64,000 nucleotides of DNA from NCBI GenBank assembly GCA_951813085.1, contig OX638348.1, positions 124,001-188,000 on the forward strand, read 5' to 3'. Each line of letters begins with the position of its first letter. Within the stretch, counting starts at the first letter, position 1. Source of the stretch: an uncultured Opitutaceae bacterium (GTDB taxonomy: Bacteria; Verrucomicrobiota; Verrucomicrobiia; Opitutales; Opitutaceae). A model generated the notes under the pieces. That model did not search any database and had not been told where the DNA came from. It saw only the letters and a program-made list of their open reading frames with translations. A program made the translations under genes and the position numbers. Below are positions 43,271 through 51,846 of the stretch, in pieces.

Positions 43271-45379
43271 CTACCGAGAGAAATCCCACGATAGCCAAAA
43301 CGTTCTTGGAGCAGAGATCGATACCAGTCCGGCTGACGAAATTCCGGTTTCAATCTCTTCATCAAGTAGATTTTCGACGCGAAGCGATATCGCGTGCTCG
43401 CTTGATACCGCGTATCGAATACCTCCCGCTATCTGGATGGCGCTTCCCAAGGGGCGGTTATTTTCAAGATCTTCATATTCACTATCTTGATACCGAATAT
43501 TCGTCCACATAGACAGTGTATCCTTTGGATTCCAGTCGAGCGAAAGAGTTGCTTTAAAAGGAGAGGAGTGAGGAAATTCGTTGCCTTCGATACCGTTCAA
43601 GGTTCCTGCGAAATCAATATCGCTCGCTGCGTACACGAATTGAAGCTGCGCATGGACCGAGTCTGAAAGGGGGGATTCCCAGTTGACTTCAATCCCCTGA
43701 ACCGAGCTCTCAAGAATATTGAGTCGCTGCCCGCAGGATCCTCCACCGGGCACAAATCCGCAAAGTGGATTGAATCCGGACTCGCGAGAGAGAACCACAT
43801 TTGCGATCATATTGTCTAGTTCGTACTGGAATAGATTGGCGCTGACAGACCAGAGCTCATCTGAAAGGAAGCGTATACCGGCTTCGAAGCCGAAGTGCTC
43901 TTCCGCTTTCAGCAATGCGTTGGACTCAATTATGTCGTTCTTAACGCGAAAGGGGCGATAGCGTTCATTGAGCGTAGGCGCTCGAAAGCCGCTCGTTTGG
44001 CGAGCCATGAGGCGAACGGTGTCGGAAACGTCATGATAGAGCGTTATGTTGTTCGAAAAGAACGAGCGGCTCGTGTCAGGAAAAGAATCGTCGCGGATCA
44101 ACGTATCCGTTTCCGTATTCCATTCGCGCCGCAAACCCATGCGGTCGTCGACCTCATCGATGCGGGCGTTGGCGACGATACGCGTAGCGGGAGAGGCTTC
44201 GAATTGAGCGGTGGCGAAAAGACCGTTGAACCGTTGCTCGCCTCCGGCTCGACGCAATCGCGTAAACCCGGCGCCTAGATTGCGATAACGCTCATTTACC
44301 TCACCATCGACCTTGCGATGGTCAGCGCCAATCGAGAAGGTGTTCGATTCACCAAATTGAGTGAAATAGCTGATGCTCGCTCCTTCCGCGCTTGCGGGGA
44401 CGTTGTACTGATCAAGAGCGGGTCTTTCGGAGGCCCGATCATCGGCCACAGCGGTGAATTGATTGTGGAAATCACGGTCTTGAGAATAGGCCACCAAGCG
44501 GAAACCTGATGTCCCTTCGTCGAAAATGCGCAGGGCGGAGAAGGATATGTCGGATGCGTCGGTACCGTTGATCGCTAATGGCGTACCATTGGATCGATCC
44601 TCTTCATAGGTATCCGCCTTAAGAGTGATGCGCCAATCCTCATTGGGTTCCAGGTTCAGCGTTCCTTGCAAAGCGAATACATCTGAATTCGCCTTTTTAT
44701 CAATAGAACCTCTCTGGTCAGCCCGGAGCGTATAGAATCCATCGGTATCTCCCTTTAGCGCGGAGAGATTGAACGAAGCGGATTGCGATAGGGCAGCGTC
44801 GGCGGTAAAGGAGACGCGCTTCGCTCCATCGGACCCGATTGTCGCCTTAGTGTGAATACGAGGATCTCTCGGTATCGATGAAAGGAGGGCGATACGACCA
44901 CCGGTTCCATAATTGCCCCAAGCTTCGCTTCCACTGGAAGGGCGAATTTCGATGCTTGAGAGCGAAGAGGGCATGTAGCGGTGCCAATAGATCCAGCCGC
45001 CGAATGGGTCGTTTTGAGGAACGCCATCAAAAGTGACTAGGGTCCGGGAGGTCGAGTTGATCCCTAGGTTGCGTAGTCTCACGCCTTGTGTCGTGGGATG
45101 GGCGGCACGGGAAGGCGTTTTTCTAAACGCTGCGTAGGCTGGATATTGGGCTATCGTTTCCGACAAATCGTCAATACCGATTCGAACGCCCCCGACCATG
45201 GAGTTGGAGAACGACGCTCCCGAATTTGAATCGTCGAACACGTCGGGCTGAATGAGCCGATCGCCTTCAACGAGGAAGGGCGAAAGCGCTTGAGGAGATT
45301 CTGTCTCCTGCGCAGGTAGGCCGCTTGCGATGCATAAACTAGTAGTTGCGAGTAAAAAGAGAGATTGTCGTTGCCGCAT
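43271..45379 (-). CDS. TonB-dependent outer-membrane receptor
   Basis: A 702-residue receptor with signal peptide (LFLLATTSLCIASGLPAQE) and plug domain (about 50-165: GGVRIGIDDLSETIAQYPAY, GVRLRNLGINSTSRTLVTFD, SSIEIRPSSGSEAWGNYGTG). A 22-strand barrel ends in the outer-membrane insertion signature (VSISAPRTFWLSWDFSR, last residue Arg after aromatic strands). A surface loop contains two close cysteines (CGFVPGGGSCGQ). Such receptors import metal chelates, cobalamin or glycans; no linked transporter or riboswitch shows which. The 195-base upstream region contains no recognisable riboswitch. Confidence 0.92.
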   Translation of the reverse strand: MRQRQSLFLLATTSLCIASGLPAQETESPQALSPFLVEGDRLIQPDVFDDSNSGASFSNSMVGGVRIGIDDLSETIAQYPAYAAFRKTPSRAAHPTTQGVRLRNLGINSTSRTLVTFDGVPQNDPFGGWIYWHRYMPSSLSSIEIRPSSGSEAWGNYGTGGRIALLSSIPRDPRIHTKATIGSDGAKRVSFTADAALSQSASFNLSALKGDTDGFYTLRADQRGSIDKKANSDVFALQGTLNLEPNEDWRITLKADTYEEDRSNGTPLAINGTDASDISFSALRIFDEGTSGFRLVAYSQDRDFHNQFTAVADDRASERPALDQYNVPASAEGASISYFTQFGESNTFSIGADHRKVDGEVNERYRNLGAGFTRLRRAGGEQRFNGLFATAQFEASPATRIVANARIDEVDDRMGLRREWNTETDTLIRDDSFPDTSRSFFSNNITLYHDVSDTVRLMARQTSGFRAPTLNERYRPFRVKNDIIESNALLKAEEHFGFEAGIRFLSDELWSVSANLFQYELDNMIANVVLSRESGFNPLCGFVPGGGSCGQRLNILESSVQGIEVNWESPLSDSVHAQLQFVYAASDIDFAGTLNGIEGNEFPHSSPFKATLSLDWNPKDTLSMWTNIRYQDSEYEDLENNRPLGSAIQIAGGIRYAVSSEHAISLRVENLLDEEIETGISSAGLVSISAPRTFWLSWDFSR

Positions 45380-45574
45380 GGTCGTTTGATAGAATCCGGT
45401 AGGAGTTCAGAGGGATAGTGCGGTATTGGACAGCGTCAATGGGGAAACGGTTAATAGAGCCTAGTCCCTAGGGGTTCTAAGGTGCGTTTAGACCAAGGCT
45501 AGGTATCATTATTTCTTAAAATCCAGAGGGCTTTGTCGATTGAGTGACTTGCAGTCGTTTACCACGAAATAGCT

Positions 45575-46531
45575 ATGAAATACTTTAAATCTACTGGAAC
45601 CGCTGGACCGTATATTCTTCGTATCGGAGCGATAGCCTCCATTGCGCTGGCTGGATCGGCTTTAGACGGCGCTGATTACGACGCGACCTCTACGGAATGG
45701 AAGCTCGACGCCGGCTTAGAAACGGCCCGCTTCGAAGAAACGATTGAGAATCGGCGGAAGGAAGGCATGGGTGTGGTCGACTTCGAGCAATACCGGTCTG
45801 GCCGGTCAACCAAGCAAGCCGCTCTTTGGGTAAAAGCGATGCCGAGCGATGAGTGGGATTCGAAACGCGGGTTGACCGTCGTAGAATACAAGGAAGAGAA
45901 CGAGAAGAATTTGAAGCGTGGATTCGTGCCCGTCGATATCGAAGTGGATCGCGTTGGTGCGTCCTTGAATTTTTTGGGCGTTTGGCTGAAGAGCAATGAG
46001 GGATTCTCAACTGAAATGAAGTTTGGGATGGATGACCTGATGTTTTCTAATTTCTACGGCGAAATGGCGGATCGCGGCTATCGCTTGATCGATTTCGAGG
46101 CGTACGAGACCAATGGGAAAATCGCCTATGCTGGCATCTGGAAACCAAAGACGGGCGAGAACGCTCGATTCTATCGCGGCCTTTCCAAGGATGACTTTGG
46201 GCGAGTCTCTGCGGTTATGGCAGAGGATGGCTTCCGATTGGTCGATATCGAGGGATATACCGTCGATGGAAAGCTAAACTTTGCCTGCGAGTGGGTTTCA
46301 CTGGAAGAATCTCAGGAAGCGCAATTCGCCTATCATATGATGGCCGATGAGTTCTATCAGAAGAACGCCTTAATGATGGTGGAAGGTTTCCGGCTTACCG
46401 ATATCGAGGCCTACGACATTGGTCGAGGCGAACTCAGGTGCGCGGGAAGCTGGACGTCTGCCGAGCTGCGCGTCGAAGCGGAGCCTAGCAAGAAGAATCG
46501 CAAGCGCGATATCTTCAAGCGGCCTGGCTGA
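45575..46531 (+). CDS. Secreted BTRD1-type tandem repeat protein
   Basis: A 318-residue protein with a signal segment (ILRIGAIASIALAGSALDGA) and five or so repeats of about 50 residues built on a 'GxRLxDxExYxxxGxxxYAxIW' pattern: EGMGVVDFEQYRSGRSTKQA, RGFVPVDIEVDRVGASLNFL, RGYRLIDFEAYETNGKIAYA, DGFRLVDIEGYTVDGKLNFA and EGFRLTDIEAYDIGRGELRC. This is the bacterial tandem repeat domain 1 known from polyglycine-hydrolase-like and other secreted proteins, where it appears to form a beta-propeller-like scaffold. No catalytic serine-hydrolase domain is attached here. The tail is basic (KKNRKRDIFKRPG). Confidence 0.75.
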   Translation: MKYFKSTGTAGPYILRIGAIASIALAGSALDGADYDATSTEWKLDAGLETARFEETIENRRKEGMGVVDFEQYRSGRSTKQAALWVKAMPSDEWDSKRGLTVVEYKEENEKNLKRGFVPVDIEVDRVGASLNFLGVWLKSNEGFSTEMKFGMDDLMFSNFYGEMADRGYRLIDFEAYETNGKIAYAGIWKPKTGENARFYRGLSKDDFGRVSAVMAEDGFRLVDIEGYTVDGKLNFACEWVSLEESQEAQFAYHMMADEFYQKNALMMVEGFRLTDIEAYDIGRGELRCAGSWTSAELRVEAEPSKKNRKRDIFKRPG

Positions 46532-46628
46532 ACCTGAAAATTCGCTGTGGTGGATAGAGTCCACCCATGGCCCGTCTCAAAGCGCTTTAATCATTGCCCT
46601 TGCTAAGGGGATTCGTCGTGGTTGGCGA

Positions 46629-47399
46629 ATGTCTTACGAGATATGGCAATGGCTATTCTTCGGAATAGCGGCGATGATAGTCGGGATGAGCAAGTGCGGC
46701 ATTCCCGGCTTGAGCGTTCTCAACGTAGCCATATTTCAAAATCTGCTGCTCGCTAAAGACGCGACGGGTTTTGGATTGCCGCTTCTGATAGTGGGTGACC
46801 TTTGCGCTGTTTTCGCCTTTAGGAGGCATGCAGAGTGGCGTCAAATCGCTAAGCTGATACCCTGGGCTGGCCTGGGTGTTGTGGCTGGATTTCTTGTGCT
46901 AGGATCGATCGACAATTCCCAAGCGCGGCTTCTCATTGGAGCGTCGTTGGTTGTGATGATTGGGTTGCATATTGCTAATCGGAATTCAAGCGATTCCAAG
47001 GCATCTGGCTTGACCGCGCCGGGTGTCGCTCCGGTAATTGGCGGCATGGCGGGATTCGTTTCTATGATCGCTAACGCCGCGGGTCCCTTGATGACCTTGT
47101 ACTTGCTGTCGATGCGGATGCCTAAAATGGCTTTTTTGGGAACGAGCGTTTACTTTTTCATGCTATTGAATTTATTCAAAATACCATTTCTGGTGTATTT
47201 GAATATCATTACAATTGAAAGCGCTAGCGCGAATATCCGTTTAGTCCCATTCGTGGTAGTTGGTGGGTTCGTTGGCTATTGTTTCGCGAAGAAAGTGAAT
47301 CAGGCCTGGTTCGAGCTGACCGCTTTCTGGCTAACGATCTTGGCGGTGGGCTATATGATTTGGAATGCGGTTGTGGAGGTCGCTGCGATCTATGGCTAG
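46629..47399 (+). CDS. TSUP (TauE/SafE) family membrane permease
   Basis: A 256-residue permease with about eight membrane helices in two repeats. The first repeat begins FFGIAAMIVGMSKCGIPGLS and the second IGGMAGFVSMIANAAGPLMT, the paired family signature. Family members export or import sulfonates, sulfite or other small organo-sulfur anions. ATG 46629 is preferred; the open frame extends to 46419 but overlaps the BTRD1 gene. Its stop overlaps the ruvC start. Confidence 0.88.
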   Translation: MSYEIWQWLFFGIAAMIVGMSKCGIPGLSVLNVAIFQNLLLAKDATGFGLPLLIVGDLCAVFAFRRHAEWRQIAKLIPWAGLGVVAGFLVLGSIDNSQARLLIGASLVVMIGLHIANRNSSDSKASGLTAPGVAPVIGGMAGFVSMIANAAGPLMTLYLLSMRMPKMAFLGTSVYFFMLLNLFKIPFLVYLNIITIESASANIRLVPFVVVGGFVGYCFAKKVNQAWFELTAFWLTILAVGYMIWNAVVEVAAIYG

Positions 47400-47979
47400 G
47401 AAAAGCGCGCGGCAGCTTTGGGCCGACAAGATCCAGGGCAAATCGACAAGTGGGGCTAAGCGTCCCGAATCAGGATTCCTGCGTCCTCCTTACAAAGGCA
47501 TAATGCTGGGGATCGACCCGAGTCTGCGAGGAACCGGTTTGGCAGTAATTGAGTTTGGCGCACGGGAACGCCGTTTGTTGCTTCACAGCCGTACCGTGAA
47601 AATGAAACAATCTGTTTCCGTGTACGATTGCTTGGGAGAGATCAATAGGAACGTATCAGAATTGCTAGATACGTACCGTATTGACGCCGTCGCGGTCGAA
47701 GAAACGATCTACGTCCAGAATGTTCAGACAGCTCAGACGCTTGGGGCTGTCCGTGGCGCAGCGATTGCCGCGGTTGCGTTGGCGAAGAAACCTGTGTTTG
47801 AATATGCGCCCCTAAGGATCAAGCAAGCTGTGGTTGGTGTAGGGCGAGCCAGCAAGGAGCAAGTGGCGCGTACCATTAGTAACTTGCTGGGCATTTCTAC
47901 GGCTCTGGAGTACGATCAGTCAGATGCCGCGGCCGTTGCGATTTGTCATGCGTTCACCCATATACCGGATACGCCATAA
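47392..47979 (+). CDS. ruvC: Crossover junction endodeoxyribonuclease RuvC
   Basis: A Holliday-junction resolvase of 195 residues, longer than usual because of a basic N-terminal extension of about 38 residues (ARKSARQLWADKIQGKSTSG). The RNase-H-like core starts MLGIDPSLRGTGLAVIEFG with the first catalytic Asp; the Glu is in VAVEETIYVQNVQTAQTLG and the last acidic residues in YDQSDAAAVAICHA. If translation began at the later Met the protein would be of standard size. The ATG used overlaps the end of the permease gene. ruvA and ruvB are not in the window. Confidence 0.9.
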   Translation: MARKSARQLWADKIQGKSTSGAKRPESGFLRPPYKGIMLGIDPSLRGTGLAVIEFGARERRLLLHSRTVKMKQSVSVYDCLGEINRNVSELLDTYRIDAVAVEETIYVQNVQTAQTLGAVRGAAIAAVALAKKPVFEYAPLRIKQAVVGVGRASKEQVARTISNLLGISTALEYDQSDAAAVAICHAFTHIPDTP

Positions 47980-47986
47980 CGCAAAA

Positions 47987-48442
47987 CTATCTGGGTACCA
48001 GTATGAGGATCAGATTTCCGTTTCGTGAAGGAGCAGAAGGTCCTCCTAGTACGATTGGCTGTCCTTTTTCCTTATTGAAAGTTGTATTGAGCAGAAGCTG
48101 GCGCCCATTGGACCATCGGACATTGAGCCGCAGCTTTCGGCCGTCGCTTTGTTGAGCGCTGATTTCAACGCTATGCCCTGAACCTAGATCAATGGTTGAT
48201 TTTCCAGGAACGCTGACGCGCGTCCCGGACTTGCCTTGAAGCTTGTAGGACGTGTATTTGAATATTCGTTTCAGATTGCTTTCGTACCTCTTTAGGGCTG
48301 GATCGAAACTACTTCCATCGGAAGAAGCGAATATAAGAGTGGCTTCGATATTCGCTTGTTGAGCGTAGCTTTGGTTGCTGGCGAAGCTGGCGATGGCTGC
48401 TGCTATTAGCGCTGCGAATAAAAGAGCGTGTCGTGATTTCAT
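47987..48442 (-). CDS. Hypothetical secreted protein paired with an ECF sigma factor
   Basis: A 151-residue protein with a clear signal peptide (HALLFAALIAAAIASFASNQ) and a beta-rich mature part (IEATLIFASSDGSSFDPALK, FKYTSYKLQGKSGTRVSVPG, GHSVEISAQQSDGRKLRLNV, SNGRQLLLNTTFNKEKGQPI, GGPSAPSRNGNLILILVPR). Its start overlaps the stop of the upstream sigma factor gene (TAATG), so they are co-translated. It lacks a transmembrane helix and a zinc motif, so it is not a usual anti-sigma factor. It could be a periplasmic sensor or the principal target. No named family recognised. Confidence 0.7.
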   Translation of the reverse strand: MKSRHALLFAALIAAAIASFASNQSYAQQANIEATLIFASSDGSSFDPALKRYESNLKRIFKYTSYKLQGKSGTRVSVPGKSTIDLGSGHSVEISAQQSDGRKLRLNVRWSNGRQLLLNTTFNKEKGQPIVLGGPSAPSRNGNLILILVPR

Positions 48443-49020
48443 TATAAGAACTCCTTCATATGGGATTGAATTGCCTTGCGGGCGTTAAAGATGCGAGACA
48501 TGACGGTCCCGGTTTTGCAATTTGTTTTTTCCGCGATCTCCTTGTAGGAAAGGCCTTCGTTTTCTCTTAGCATAAGGGCAATTTTATGGTGCTCCGGAAG
48601 TTCTTCGAGCGCCTCCATAAATCGGGTTCTTATTTCTTTGCGCTCAAGATTGCGGATTTGTTCCGGAGGCGCAACCTCCGATGCTCCCTTATTCGACAGG
48701 GCAGCTTCCTCGGCGTCATCGTAGCTAAGCTCGCGCCTTGAGTCGCGTTTCCGAATGGCGTCCAACGCGGTAAATGTGGCGACTCGATAGAGCCAGCTCG
48801 AGAACGCGGATTCGAATCGGAACGATCCGATCTTGTTCCACGCCTTTATCCAGGCGAGCTGAGCAATTTCTTTAGCGTCTTCTGGATTGCGTACCATTCT
48901 TAATATTTGTCCGTAGACTTGGCTATTGTGCAATTTAACGAGCTTGCCAAAAGCGGCTTGGTCGCCGTTTTGAGCGAGAGCGACATACTCGTGCGATAAA
49001 TCAGATTCCGCTGCTTTCAT
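48442..49020 (-). CDS. ECF-type RNA polymerase sigma factor
   Basis: A 192-residue sigma-70 family protein with only regions 2 and 4. Region 2 has the RNA-polymerase-binding and -10 segments NPEDAKEIAQLAWIKAWNKI and FSSWLYRVATFTALDAIRKR. Region 4 is LPEHHKIALMLRENEGLSYK with the helix-turn-helix EIAEKTNCKTGTVMSRIFNA for -35 recognition. The partner gene downstream encodes a secreted protein rather than a visible anti-sigma factor, so how activity is controlled is open. Target promoters cannot be inferred here. Confidence 0.93.
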   Translation of the reverse strand: MKAAESDLSHEYVALAQNGDQAAFGKLVKLHNSQVYGQILRMVRNPEDAKEIAQLAWIKAWNKIGSFRFESAFSSWLYRVATFTALDAIRKRDSRRELSYDDAEEAALSNKGASEVAPPEQIRNLERKEIRTRFMEALEELPEHHKIALMLRENEGLSYKEIAEKTNCKTGTVMSRIFNARKAIQSHMKEFL

Positions 49021-49097
49021 AGGCCAGTGAAAGCGATGTAAGGCTCCGCTTTGGCTTTATTTGGTCTGCGGTGTATAGGACGCATAGGCGAGCGATT

Positions 49098-49790
49098 TTA
49101 TTCAGTAGCGCATTGCTCGAAGAAGAATTCGATGGCTGCGGCGATCGCGGGTTCATGCATTTGAATCCGAGTTTCGAGGGGTAGGCTAGAAGGGCTCTCT
49201 AAAGTCATGTGCAAATGGTGAGACCGTCGATAGAGAAAAATAGCCTCAGGCAGGCCATCCATCGGAAAGAGCCGATTCATCGATAAATGGCAAGGGTAGG
49301 ATAAGCCCCTCTTTCGCGGGGTGGCCATCTATGGACAGCTCCGATTCTATGGGTCCAACTTTGGAAACACGATTGAGAACATGCCTGCCTGCAACCTGGG
49401 CGTGTTGCTCGTGAAGCGCGTATAGATAGAATCCGCTTGATTCCCAGTCTTCGTGCAAGCTCAGAGATAAGTGAGGGAATTGCGATTCAAGTCGACGCCA
49501 TCAGCGTTTTCTCGGGTGTTGCGCTCAAGGCCCGAGGGATTGAGAATCGGAAATATCTGCCAATTTGCCGCGGTCGTGAAAAAATTCGATTCGAGGAGGT
49601 TGAGTAGCGTCCAAACCGGGGCGGGTTCATCTCCGTGTATTCCAGCGGAGATACTGATGGCGGGAAGGCCATCTCCATTCATTTTTTCAAACATTAGGAG
49701 CGGATGGCCGAAGGCCTCGGCGATAGGTGTGGCTTTGAAGTTTCTTTCCGTCGCGATTTTGAGGAATTGGGACGTTAATTCTAAAGCCAT
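49098..49790 (-). pseudogene. Broken M14-type succinylglutamate desuccinylase/aspartoacylase-like gene
   Basis: From ATG 49790 the frame reads ISISAGIHGDEPAPVWTLLN (zinc His and Glu of the HxxE motif), FPILNPSGLERNTRENADGV and DLNRN, then stops at 49461. A second frame resumes SLHEDWESSGFYLYALHEQH with the third zinc His and is lost near 49265-49280. A third frame gives MDGLPEAIFLYRRSHHLHMT and a normal end with the catalytic Glu region (TLESPSSLPLETRI). About 20 residues typical between DLNR and LHEDWE also seem missing, so there is at least one indel plus possibly a small deletion. Family enzymes remove acyl groups from amino acids or peptides. Confidence 0.78.
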
Positions 49791-49974
49791 CTAGCGAAAG
49801 GATGAATCGATTCAGATACGCTCTAGCAATTGTAAGAATAGTAAAACAAATTTATTGGGAAGATCTGATCGATGCCGATGGGAAGATAGCTAATGAATCG
49901 AAAGTAAGGCATTGTGCTTGTCACGGGGTCGCATGCGCCCAACTTGATTTCTGAACGTTTCCCAGTCGAGCAGT

Positions 49975-51339
49975 ATGAAAATTTGTTGTTTAGGAGCCGG
50001 TTACGTCGGAGGCCCGACGATGTCGATGATCGCGTACAAGTGCGAAGATATAAAGGTAACCGTTGCGGATATCAATGAGCAGAGGATCGCTGCCTGGAAT
50101 TCGGATACGCTACCGGTATTCGAGCCAGGGCTCGATGATATCGTAAAGACAGCCCGCGGGCGTAACTTATTTTTTACCACCGACAAGATCGGGGCGATCA
50201 AGGAAGCTGACATTATTTTCGTTAGCGTAGGAACGCCCACCAAAACCTACGGCTTGGATGCGGGAAGAGCCGCTGACCTTAAGTACGTAGAGCTTTGCGC
50301 TCGAGATATTGCGGAACATTCGGATAACTCCAAAATTGTCGTTGAAAAATCGACCATTCCAGTAAGGACCGCAGAATCGCTTAAGACAGTGCTGAGCGCC
50401 AATTCGAATGAGAGCGTCAATTTTCAGGTGCTCTCGAATCCCGAATTCTTGGCCGAGGGAACGGCGATGGAAGATTTGGATAGCCCAGACCGTGTGCTAA
50501 TTGGGGGTGAAGAGACTCCGGAAGGGAAAGAGGCGATTGAGACGCTTACGAGCGTTTATGCCCGCTGGATCGACCGTGATCGAATTATCCAAACGAATTT
50601 GTGGTCCTCTGAATTATCCAAGCTCGCAGCCAACGCCTTTCTAGCGCAGCGTATCTCGAGTATAAACTCTATTTCAGCGCTTTGCGAAGAAACCGGAGCT
50701 AATGTGGACGAGGTGGCATCCGCGATCGGTCGCGATTCTAGAATTGGGCCCAAATTCCTCAAAGCCTCTGTGGGTTTTGGTGGATCTTGTTTCCAGAAAG
50801 ACCTTCTCAACTTGGTCTACCTTTGCGAGCACTTCGGGCTTCCAGAAGTTTCCACTTATTGGCGTTCAGTGATTGAAATGAATGACTGGCAAAAGCGCCG
50901 CTTTTCCAAAAAGATTATCAACTCGTTGTTCAATACCGTTAATGGAAAGCGAATCGCGCTTCTTGGATTCGCCTTCAAGAAAGACACAAACGATACTCGG
51001 GAGTCTCCTGCGATTTATGTAGGGCGAGATCTCTTGGAAGAAGAAGCCTGCCTATCAATATACGATCCTAAAGTATCGCCAGATCAGATACAGAGGGATT
51101 TGGGTGTCTCAAGCGAAGATGGTCATGAAAGTCTAGATATATGCGATGATCCTTACGAGGCGGTAAAAGGAGCTCATGCGGTCGCTATTTTGACTGAATG
51201 GGACGCGTTCAAGACTCTCGACTATCAGAGGATTTATGACAACATGGTTAAGCCGGCGTTTATATTCGATGGACGCAATATTGCCGATCGATCCGCGTTG
51301 AAGGACATCGGATTCGAGGTCTATGCTATCGGCAGGTAG
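49975..51339 (+). CDS. ugd: UDP-glucose 6-dehydrogenase, eukaryotic-type sequence
   Basis: A 454-residue NAD-dependent enzyme making UDP-glucuronate. The Rossmann start is [20 protein letters not shown]. The substrate loop is [20 protein letters not shown], the core helix [20 protein letters not shown], and the catalytic Cys lies in [40 protein letters not shown] forms the second dinucleotide-like domain. The wording of these blocks follows animal and plant UGDH much more closely than E. coli or Streptococcus Ugd. UDP-glucuronate feeds capsule, exopolysaccharide or LPS synthesis. It is monocistronic. Confidence 0.95.
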   Translation: MKICCLGAGYVGGPTMSMIAYKCEDIKVTVADINEQRIAAWNSDTLPVFEPGLDDIVKTARGRNLFFTTDKIGAIKEADIIFVSVGTPTKTYGLDAGRAADLKYVELCARDIAEHSDNSKIVVEKSTIPVRTAESLKTVLSANSNESVNFQVLSNPEFLAEGTAMEDLDSPDRVLIGGEETPEGKEAIETLTSVYARWIDRDRIIQTNLWSSELSKLAANAFLAQRISSINSISALCEETGANVDEVASAIGRDSRIGPKFLKASVGFGGSCFQKDLLNLVYLCEHFGLPEVSTYWRSVIEMNDWQKRRFSKKIINSLFNTVNGKRIALLGFAFKKDTNDTRESPAIYVGRDLLEEEACLSIYDPKVSPDQIQRDLGVSSEDGHESLDICDDPYEAVKGAHAVAILTEWDAFKTLDYQRIYDNMVKPAFIFDGRNIADRSALKDIGFEVYAIGR

Positions 51340-51367
51340 TCTGCCAACTGGATACCGTTAATGGGCG

Positions 51368-51703
51368 CTAGCTGAATAGGCTGAGCACGTTCAAGCTCGC
51401 GATGTGAGTAAGAAAGCTCAATATCGAGAGCACGGTCATAACTGCGACCATCTTCGTATTTTTGGAGTGTTTCACTACTATGAATGCGATCGCGATTCCT
51501 AAGAACGTATTCAAAATGAAGTGAGTGATCCCTACGGTAATCGCGTACTCGCTCGTCGCGTTCAACTCGCTAATATGAAGGAAGTATATACTGATCGCCT
51601 TTAGGAATCCGAAGATTATGCCCGAAAGGATCGGGCGTTTGCTTTGGTTGGCCATTGAGGCCAAGACGATAAGGAAGAGAAGGTCAATTAGCAGCGCGTC
51701 CAT
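51368..51703 (-). CDS. Small hypothetical integral membrane protein
   Basis: A 111-residue protein made of three or four predicted membrane helices (ALLIDLLFLIVLASMANQ, ILSGIIFGFLKAISIYFL, ITHFILNTFLGIAIAFIVVK, MVAVMTVLSILSFLTHIASL) with short polar loops (KHSKNTK). I recognise no family. It is convergent with ugd and 143 bases from topB. The consistently hydrophobic pattern and unbroken frame support a real gene, but there is no functional clue. Confidence 0.6.
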   Translation of the reverse strand: MDALLIDLLFLIVLASMANQSKRPILSGIIFGFLKAISIYFLHISELNATSEYAITVGITHFILNTFLGIAIAFIVVKHSKNTKMVAVMTVLSILSFLTHIASLNVLSLFS

Positions 51704-51846
51704 GAAACACTTGGATTGTCTTCCCGCAGGATAGCTTCTTGCGTATTCTCAAGCAAGGGGGAATGGCTCGAGGGCCGAATATTCGCTTTTTTATTACGCT
51801 TTTCGGCGGTTTCCTGAAATATCGAATCGCTTTAGTAGATTGTTGT

